The position numbers were made by a program, and so were the translations under genes. Shown in pieces: positions 58,156 to 64,000 of a DNA stretch of 64,000 nt (positions are counted from its first letter, which is position 1; every line of letters starts with the position of its first letter). The notes under the pieces were generated by a model. That model saw nothing but the letters and a program-made list of their open reading frames with translations, searched no databases and was not told where the DNA came from. The stretch is taken from NCBI RefSeq assembly GCF_030165005.1, contig NZ_JASNNW010000021.1:1-64000 (forward strand), written 5' to 3'. The stretch comes from Blastococcus capsensis (GTDB lineage Bacteria > Actinomycetota > Actinomycetes > Mycobacteriales > Geodermatophilaceae).

Positions 58156-61100
58156 GTGCTGCACGTCCACCGAGCCGAACGGACGGCGCGCCTCGCGGAC
58201 GGCCTGGCCGGCCTGCTGGCGACGCCGCTGTCCGACCCGTTCGCGGCCGAGGTCGTCGCGGTGCCGGCGAAGGGCGTGGAGCGGTGGCTGGCACAGCGCC
58301 TGTCGACGGTGCTGGGTGCGGGCCCCGCCGGCGACGGCATCTGCTCGGGCATCGTCTTCCCGCCGGTCGGCCGGCTGGTCGGCGAGGCGCTGGCGGCGGC
58401 CCGCGAGTCGGGCGTCGGTGACGATCCCTGGGCCGACCCCGTGTGGCCGCTGCTCGAGGTCATCGACGCCTCGCTCGGTGAGTCGTGGTGCGCGGTGCTG
58501 GCGCAGCACCTCGGGCACGGTGCCGACGACCACCGTCGCGGCCGCCGGTGGGCCGCTGCTGCCCACCTGGCCGCGCTCTTCCGCTCCTACGGGGCACACC
58601 GCCCGCACATGCTGCGCGACTGGGCCGCCGGCCGGGACACCGACGGGCAGACCCCGCTGCCGGCCGACCTGACGTGGCAGGCGGAGCTGTGGCGCCGGCT
58701 GCGCGAGCGCCTCGGTGCCAGCCCGGCGGAGCGGCTGGAGGCCGACTGCGCGGCACTGCGCGCCGACCCGGCGCTGTCCGGGCTGCCGGAGCGGATCAGC
58801 TTCTTCGGGCCCACCCGGCTGCCCGCCGACGGCCTCGCGGTCCTCGACGCCCTGGCCGCCCACCGCGACATCCACCTCTGGCTGCCGCACCCCAGCCCCG
58901 TGCTGTGGCAGCGCCTGGATGGCCGGACCGCCGGCCGGCGCCGGGACGACGACACCGTGACGCTGCCGTGCCATCCGCTGCTGCGCAGCCTCGCGCGCGA
59001 CGTCCGGGAGCTGCAGCTGCGATTGCCCCAGCACCGGGGCGAGCACCACCCGGACGCCGCGCGTCCCGCGACGCTCCTGGGCCGCCTGCAGGCGGACCTG
59101 CGCGACGACGTGCTCCCGGGCGCAGCAGAGCTGGACGACAGCCTGCAGGTGCACGCCTGCCACGGCCCGGCCAGGCAGGTGGAGGTGCTCCGGGAGCTGC
59201 TGCTGCGGCTGTTCGAGGACGATCCGACCCTCGAGCCGCGGGACGTGCTCGTCATGTGCCCCGACGTCGAGACCTTCGCGCCCCTGGTGTCGGCGACCTT
59301 CGGCCTGGGTCCCGACCTGCCGCACCCCGGCGGTGCGCTGCGGGTCCGGCTGGCCGACCGGAGCCTGCGTGCGACGAACCCGCTGCTCGACACCGTCGCC
59401 GCGCTGCTCGAGCTCGCGCAGGGCCGGGTCACCGCCAGCCAGGTGCTCGACCTCGCCGCCACCCCGGGGGTGCGGCGCCGGTTCGGGTTCACCGACGAGG
59501 AGCTGGAGCGCATCCGGAGCTGGGTGGCGCAGTCGGGCGTGCGGTGGGGCATCGACCCCGGCACCCGACGGCCCTACGGGCTGGAACGGATCGTCCAGAA
59601 CACCTGGCAGGCCGGCCTGGATCGCGTGCTCCTGGGGGTGACCACGTCCGAGGACGAGCCGGTGTGGCTGGACCGGGCGCTGCCGCTCGACGACGTCGAC
59701 AGCAGCGACATCGACCTCGCCGGGCGGCTCGCCGAACTGCTCGACCGGCTGGCCGACGTGCTCACGGCACTGGACGGCGAGCACCCGGTCGGGCACTGGG
59801 TCGACGCGCTGGCGGCCGCGCTGGACTCGCTCACCGACACCGACCCCGCCGAGGCCTGGCAGCTGGCCCAGGCCCGCCGGGAGCTCGCCGACGCGGGAGA
59901 CGGCGGAGGCGCACCGATCCGGTCGGCCGACGTCCGCGCTCTGCTCGCCGACCGCCTCCGAGGGCGGCCGACCCGGGCCAACTTCCGCACCGGCAACCTG
60001 ACGGTCTGCACCCTGGTGCCGATGCGGTCGGTGCCGCACCGCGTCGTCGTGCTGCTCGGCCTGGACGACGGGGTCTTCCCGCGCACGGCGGGGATGGACG
60101 GCGACGACGTGCTGGCCCGCGACCCCCGCGTCGGGGAGCGCGACGTGCGCAGCGAGGACCGTCAGCTGCTGCTCGACGCGCTGATGGCCGCAGGCGATCG
60201 GGTGGTCGTCCTCTACACCGGTGCCGACCCGGTCAGCGGTGCCCTCCGCCCGCCCGCCGTCCCGGTCGGCGAGCTGCTCGACGTGCTCGACGCGATGGTG
60301 CCCGGCGCCCGGTCCGACGTCGTCACGCGGCACCCGCTGCAGCCCTACGACGTCCGCTGCTTCACCGGCCCCCGGCCGGCCAGCTTCGACCCGGTGAGCC
60401 TGGCCGGTGCCCGGCGTTCGGTGCAGCCGCGCGAGCCCGAGCCCGACCGCCGGCCGCTCGGCCCGCGCACCGGTCCGGTCGCCCTGGACGACCTGGTCGC
60501 GTTCGTCGAGCACCCGGTCCGGGCCTACCTGCGGCAGCGGCTCCGGATCACCCTGCCCGGCGAGGACGACGAGGTGGACGACGCCCTGGCTGCCACCCTC
60601 GACCCCCTGCAGGAATGGGCGGTGGGCGAGCGGCTGCTCGCCGCCGGGCTGCGGGGCGCCTCGCCGGAGGAGGCCCGGCGGGCCGAGTGGCTGCGCGGCA
60701 CGCTGCCACCGCGCGGGCTGGGTGAGCACGTGCTGCGGCGGGTCGGCGGCCGGGTCGACGCACTCGTCGCGGCCGGGCTGCCGGCCGTCGCAGCGAGCCC
60801 CCGCACGGTCGACGTGCGCCTCGATCTGGGTGGCCGGGAGCTCTCCGGCACGGTCAACGGGGTGCGCGACGGCGCGGTCGTGACCGTGACCTACTCGAGC
60901 CTGTCGGCCAAGCACCGGGCGCGGGCGTGGGTGCTCGCGCTGGCGCTCGCGGCCGCGGAAGGCACCGGCCGGGCGGTCACCGTCGGCCGGTTGGGCAACC
61001 GGGCGCGGACGTCGACGATCACCGCCCCCGCCGACCCGGTGACGGCGCTGGCAGACCTCGTCGACCTGTACGACCGCGGGATGTGCGAGCCGCTGCCGCT

Positions 61101-61377
61101 CCCGGTGAAGACCTCCTGGGCCTACGCCGGGGGGCGGCTGGGCGGGAACTCCCCGGAGCAGGCACTGGACGCCGCGCGGAAGGAGTGGAACCGCGAACCC
61201 GGCGGCGAGCGGGACGACCGCTCCCACCAGCACCTGTGGGGCGACCGCCCGGCGTTCGACGGGCTGATCGCCGCGGTTCCCGCCGACGGGGAGCACCGGG
61301 CGGGGGAGACCACGCGGTTCGGCGCGCTGGCCTGCCGGCTGTGGGCCCCGGTCCGGAACGCCGAGCAGAACTCGTGA
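58156..61377 (+). CDS. recC: Exodeoxyribonuclease V gamma subunit RecC
   Basis: 1073 residues from GTG 58156. MLHVHRAERTARLADGLAGL is the RecC start, followed by VVAVPAKGVERWLAQRLSTV. Helicase-like folds without a P-loop: SFFGPTRLPADGLAVLDALA, DVLVMCPDVETFAPLVSATF, NLTVCTLVPMRSVPHRVVVL and GLDDGVFPRT. The C-terminal part has DDLVAFVEHPVRAYLRQRL, typical of RecC before its inactive nuclease-like domain. RecC holds the RecBCD complex together and reads Chi. Length is close to E. coli RecC (1122). It overlaps recB by four bases. Confidence 0.93.
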   Translation: MLHVHRAERTARLADGLAGLLATPLSDPFAAEVVAVPAKGVERWLAQRLSTVLGAGPAGDGICSGIVFPPVGRLVGEALAAARESGVGDDPWADPVWPLLEVIDASLGESWCAVLAQHLGHGADDHRRGRRWAAAAHLAALFRSYGAHRPHMLRDWAAGRDTDGQTPLPADLTWQAELWRRLRERLGASPAERLEADCAALRADPALSGLPERISFFGPTRLPADGLAVLDALAAHRDIHLWLPHPSPVLWQRLDGRTAGRRRDDDTVTLPCHPLLRSLARDVRELQLRLPQHRGEHHPDAARPATLLGRLQADLRDDVLPGAAELDDSLQVHACHGPARQVEVLRELLLRLFEDDPTLEPRDVLVMCPDVETFAPLVSATFGLGPDLPHPGGALRVRLADRSLRATNPLLDTVAALLELAQGRVTASQVLDLAATPGVRRRFGFTDEELERIRSWVAQSGVRWGIDPGTRRPYGLERIVQNTWQAGLDRVLLGVTTSEDEPVWLDRALPLDDVDSSDIDLAGRLAELLDRLADVLTALDGEHPVGHWVDALAAALDSLTDTDPAEAWQLAQARRELADAGDGGGAPIRSADVRALLADRLRGRPTRANFRTGNLTVCTLVPMRSVPHRVVVLLGLDDGVFPRTAGMDGDDVLARDPRVGERDVRSEDRQLLLDALMAAGDRVVVLYTGADPVSGALRPPAVPVGELLDVLDAMVPGARSDVVTRHPLQPYDVRCFTGPRPASFDPVSLAGARRSVQPREPEPDRRPLGPRTGPVALDDLVAFVEHPVRAYLRQRLRITLPGEDDEVDDALAATLDPLQEWAVGERLLAAGLRGASPEEARRAEWLRGTLPPRGLGEHVLRRVGGRVDALVAAGLPAVAASPRTVDVRLDLGGRELSGTVNGVRDGAVVTVTYSSLSAKHRARAWVLALALAAAEGTGRAVTVGRLGNRARTSTITAPADPVTALADLVDLYDRGMCEPLPLPVKTSWAYAGGRLGGNSPEQALDAARKEWNREPGGERDDRSHQHLWGDRPAFDGLIAAVPADGEHRAGETTRFGALACRLWAPVRNAEQNS

Positions 61378-64000
61378 ACGCCTTCGACGTCTGCGGCCCG
61401 CTGCCCACGGGCACCACCGTCCTGGAGGCCAGCGCCGGCACCGGAAAGACCTTCACCATCGCCGCGCTCACCGCGCGCTACGTGGCCGAGGGCGCGGCCG
61501 AGCTGTCGCAGATCATGCTGGTCACGTTCGGCAACGCCGCCTCCCGCGAACTGCGTGACCGGGTGCGCGAGAGGCTGGTCTCCGCGGAACGCGGCCTGCG
61601 CGACCCGGCAGCGGCGCGCGCGGACGAGCGCGACCCGGTGCTGCAGCTGCTGGCGGACGCGACCCCGGAGGAGGTGGCGCGACGCCGGGAGCGGCTGGCC
61701 CGGGCCCTGGCCGGATTCGACGAGGCGACGATCGCCACCACGCACTCGTTCTGCTCGCAGATGCTGGCCGGGCTCGGCATGGCCGCCGACTCCGACCCCA
61801 CGGCCGCCTTCGTCGAGGACATCGACGACCTCGTGCGGGAAGTGGTCGACGACCTGTACGTGCGCACCTTCGCCGGCGCACCCGATCCGCCGTTCCTCAC
61901 CCATGCCGAGCTGCTCGAGCTCGGCCGGCGGGCCGTGGGCAGCGACCGGCAGGCGGAGCTGTGGCCGCTGCCGGACGGCGGTGACGCCGGTCGGCGGCGC
62001 CGCGCCGCGCAGGCGGTCCGGCGCGAGGTGGAGCGGCGCAAGCGCCTGGCCGGGCTGGTCGACTACGACGACTGGCTGTCGCTGCTGCGCGACGCCCTGG
62101 CCGACCCGGCGTCGGGTGCGGTGGCCTGCGAGCGGGTGGCCGCCCGCTACCGGGTGGTCATGGTCGACGAGTTCCAGGACACCGACCCCGTGCAGTGGGA
62201 GATCCTCGACCGCGCCTTCCACGGCCGCACGACCCTCGTCCTGATCGGTGACCCCAAGCAGGCCATCTACGCCTTCCGCGGCGGTGACGTGACCACCTAC
62301 CTCGCCGCGGCCGCGGAGGCGACGACCGAGGCGACCCTGGGCACCAACTGGCGCAGCGACGCCCCGCTGCTCGGGGCGCTGGACCTGGTGTTCGGCGGTG
62401 CGGCGCTCGGCCACGAGCGCATCCTCGTGCGGCCGGTCCAGGCCGCCCATCAGCGGTCGCGGCTGACCGGCGCGGGCGCGCCCCTGCGGCTGCGCCGGCT
62501 GCCGCGCACCGGTCACGGCCGGCTGTGGCGGGGGATGCCGGCGGTCGGCCGGCTGCGGGACGCCGTCGCCTGCGACGTGGCCGCGGACGTCGTCGACCTG
62601 CTGTCGGGGGCGGCCGAGTACGCGGGGCGGCCGGTCCAGCCGGGGGACGTCGCGGTCCTGGTGCGCACCAACGCCCAGGGCCACCTGGTGCGCGAGACAC
62701 TCGGCCGCGCCGGGGTGCCGGCGGTGTTCGCCGGGGGCGGCAGCGTCTTCGCCACGCCGAGCGCGCGATCGTGGCTCCGGCTGCTGGAGGCCATGGAGCA
62801 GCCGCACCGCGCCGGGCGGGTGCGCTCGGCCGCGCTCTCGGTGTTCCTCGGCCACGACGAGCAGACCGTGGACGAGGCCGGTGACGAGCTCGCCGACCGG
62901 CTGGGTCCGCGGCTGCGCCGGTGGGCCGACCTGCTGGCCGACCGCGGTGTGGCGGCCTTCCTCGAGGTGCTCACCGCCGAGGAGGGCCTGCCGGAGCGGG
63001 TGCTCGCGCGACCGGACGGCGAACGGGTGCTGACCGACCTCCGGCACATCGGCCAGGTTCTGCACGCCGCCGCGCAGCGCGAGTCGCTGGGCTTGACCGC
63101 ACTGGTCGAGTGGCTGCGCCGGCGCATCGCCCAGTCGTCGGTGGAGGGCACCGACGAACGCAGCCGGCGCCTGGAGTCCGACGCCGCGGCGGTGCAGATC
63201 ATGACCGTGCACGTCAGCAAGGGGCTGGAGTTCCCGGTCGTCTACGTGCCCTTCGCCTGGGACCGCTGGGTGCCCGACGAGCCGCAGGTGCTCCGGCTGC
63301 ACGACGAGCAGGGCCGGCGGGTGCTCGACGTCGGCGGACCGGGCGGCGCCGGGTACGCGCCGGCGCGGGCACAGCACGAGGCCGAAGAGTCCGGTGAGGA
63401 CCTGCGCCTGCTCTACGTGGCGCTGACCCGAGCCCGCTGCCAGGTGGTCGCGCACTGGGCACCCAGCGGCAACACCGCCGCCGCGCCCCTGCACCGGCTG
63501 CTGTTCGGTGCCGCGGGTGCCGGCGTCGAGCCGCCCGCACGGGTGCCGCCCCCGGATGACGACGACGTGGCGGCCGCCCTCGCCGCGCTGGCCGCACGCT
63601 CGGACGGGGGGATCGAGGTCGCCGAGGTGGGCCGGCGCCCCGTGCCCCGCTGGCAGCCGCCGGCACCACCGGCGCCGGAGCTCTCGGTCAGCCGGTTCAC
63701 CCGCACGCTCGACGACGACTGGCGGCGCACCTCCTACAGCGCACTCACCCGCAGCGCCCACGACGCGGCGCACGAGCAGCACCTGGCCAGCGAACCCGAC
63801 GATCCCGTCACCGACGACGAGCGCGACGCGGAGGTGCCCGTCCCGGAGGCGCCGCCCGCCGACGCGCTGCCGTCGCCGTTGAGCGCCCTGCCCGGTGGCG
63901 CGGCGTTCGGCACGCTGGTGCACGCCGTCCTGGAGGACCTCGACCCCGGCGCCCTGGACGAGCGGTGCGCCGAGGCGGTCGCCCGCCACATGGTGCCCGG
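61374..64000 (+). CDS. recB: Exodeoxyribonuclease V beta subunit RecB, cut by the window edge
   Basis: The frame from GTG 61374 (GTGA overlap with recC) is open to the last base, 875 residues seen. UvrD-type helicase motifs: Walker A EASAGTGKT (18-26), motif II VDEFQDTDPVQW (about 263-274), GDPKQAIYAFRGGD, TLGTNWRSD, motif V MTVHVSKGLEFPVVYVPF and motif VI LLYVALTRARCQ. A Pro/Asp-rich linker then leads to GGAAFGTLVHAVLEDLDP, the start of the C-terminal nuclease domain, whose catalytic Asp and Lys lie beyond the window. A recD gene is expected next. Makes and processes ends at double-strand breaks. Confidence 0.94.
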   Translation, partial: MNAFDVCGPLPTGTTVLEASAGTGKTFTIAALTARYVAEGAAELSQIMLVTFGNAASRELRDRVRERLVSAERGLRDPAAARADERDPVLQLLADATPEEVARRRERLARALAGFDEATIATTHSFCSQMLAGLGMAADSDPTAAFVEDIDDLVREVVDDLYVRTFAGAPDPPFLTHAELLELGRRAVGSDRQAELWPLPDGGDAGRRRRAAQAVRREVERRKRLAGLVDYDDWLSLLRDALADPASGAVACERVAARYRVVMVDEFQDTDPVQWEILDRAFHGRTTLVLIGDPKQAIYAFRGGDVTTYLAAAAEATTEATLGTNWRSDAPLLGALDLVFGGAALGHERILVRPVQAAHQRSRLTGAGAPLRLRRLPRTGHGRLWRGMPAVGRLRDAVACDVAADVVDLLSGAAEYAGRPVQPGDVAVLVRTNAQGHLVRETLGRAGVPAVFAGGGSVFATPSARSWLRLLEAMEQPHRAGRVRSAALSVFLGHDEQTVDEAGDELADRLGPRLRRWADLLADRGVAAFLEVLTAEEGLPERVLARPDGERVLTDLRHIGQVLHAAAQRESLGLTALVEWLRRRIAQSSVEGTDERSRRLESDAAAVQIMTVHVSKGLEFPVVYVPFAWDRWVPDEPQVLRLHDEQGRRVLDVGGPGGAGYAPARAQHEAEESGEDLRLLYVALTRARCQVVAHWAPSGNTAAAPLHRLLFGAAGAGVEPPARVPPPDDDDVAAALAALAARSDGGIEVAEVGRRPVPRWQPPAPPAPELSVSRFTRTLDDDWRRTSYSALTRSAHDAAHEQHLASEPDDPVTDDERDAEVPVPEAPPADALPSPLSALPGGAAFGTLVHAVLEDLDPGALDERCAEAVARHMVP

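Noticed and set aside
58069-61296. Very long minus-strand reading frame (about 1075 residues) opposite recC
   Set aside because: Its composition (His, Arg, Val, Gln runs) and perfect coincidence with recC show it is the GC-rich antisense of a real gene; no domain can be read in it.

Overview
The window is very GC-rich, with strong GC preference at third codon positions, GTG starts almost as common as ATG, many 4-base start/stop overlaps, and several genes whose start codon lies 6-8 bases after a TANNNT -10 box. Together with the mycobacterial-type order methyltransferase / sigE-rseA-htrA-tatB / mrp, the Tad pilus locus and the FHA-FtsK/WXG100 pair, this points to a high-GC actinobacterium. 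A relative of Blastococcus, Geodermatophilus or Modestobacter is my inference from gene content and was not tested by any search.

Layout. 1-1.6 kb is a graveyard of mobile DNA: an IS1634-like transposase tail, a frameshifted IS1380-type transposase with a 46-bp tandem duplication, and an RHS-repeat fragment. 1.6-7.05 kb is the conserved envelope-stress block (sigE regulon core plus TatB and Mrp). 7.2-16.3 kb carries AzlCD, DUF1003, a membrane-less MgtE-like CBS protein, PhzF, an EamA transporter, a citrate-lyase-like enzyme, an acyl-CoA dehydrogenase and a quinone oxidoreductase. 16.5-21.3 kb holds an FHA-domain EccC/EssC-type ATPase facing a WXG100-like protein without tryptophan. 21.5-29.7 kb is metabolic and transport: a ThDP enzyme, a secreted hydrolase, an MFS carrier, a membrane-anchored hydrolase and a SLC13 carrier. 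29.7-32.9 kb is a second accessory patch with a decayed IS5-type element, broken or unknown genes, and a displaced copy of the tadA 3' end. 33.0-37.3 kb is a compact tad cluster (tadA, tadB, tadC, a Flp-like pilin and two TadE-like genes). 37.3-39.7 kb again holds small, broken or unknown genes. 39.7-48.3 kb has a cytosine permease/deaminase operon, a DesK/NarL two-component pair, a lipase-like protein that has lost its nucleophile elbow, CutA and a PAS-GGDEF-EAL protein. 48.3-51.8 kb is the housekeeping prfB-ftsE-ftsX-smpB block. 51.8-56.4 kb is a run of small enzymes, and 57.0-64 kb holds CorA and recC-recB, with RecB running off the right edge.

No tRNA, rRNA, tmRNA or CRISPR array was recognised. 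Between genes there are two kinds of palindrome: a dispersed element family with at least four copies, and long near-perfect hairpins of unrelated sequence, mostly at gene ends. The observations I rate highest are the acidic, proline-containing upstream reading frame in the corA leader, the CalB-type lipase lacking its Ser elbow, the yeast-type cytosine deaminase coupled to CodB, the FHA-EssC/WXG100 pair, the displaced tadA end, and the dispersed palindromes, two of which lie at the assigned starts of genes.
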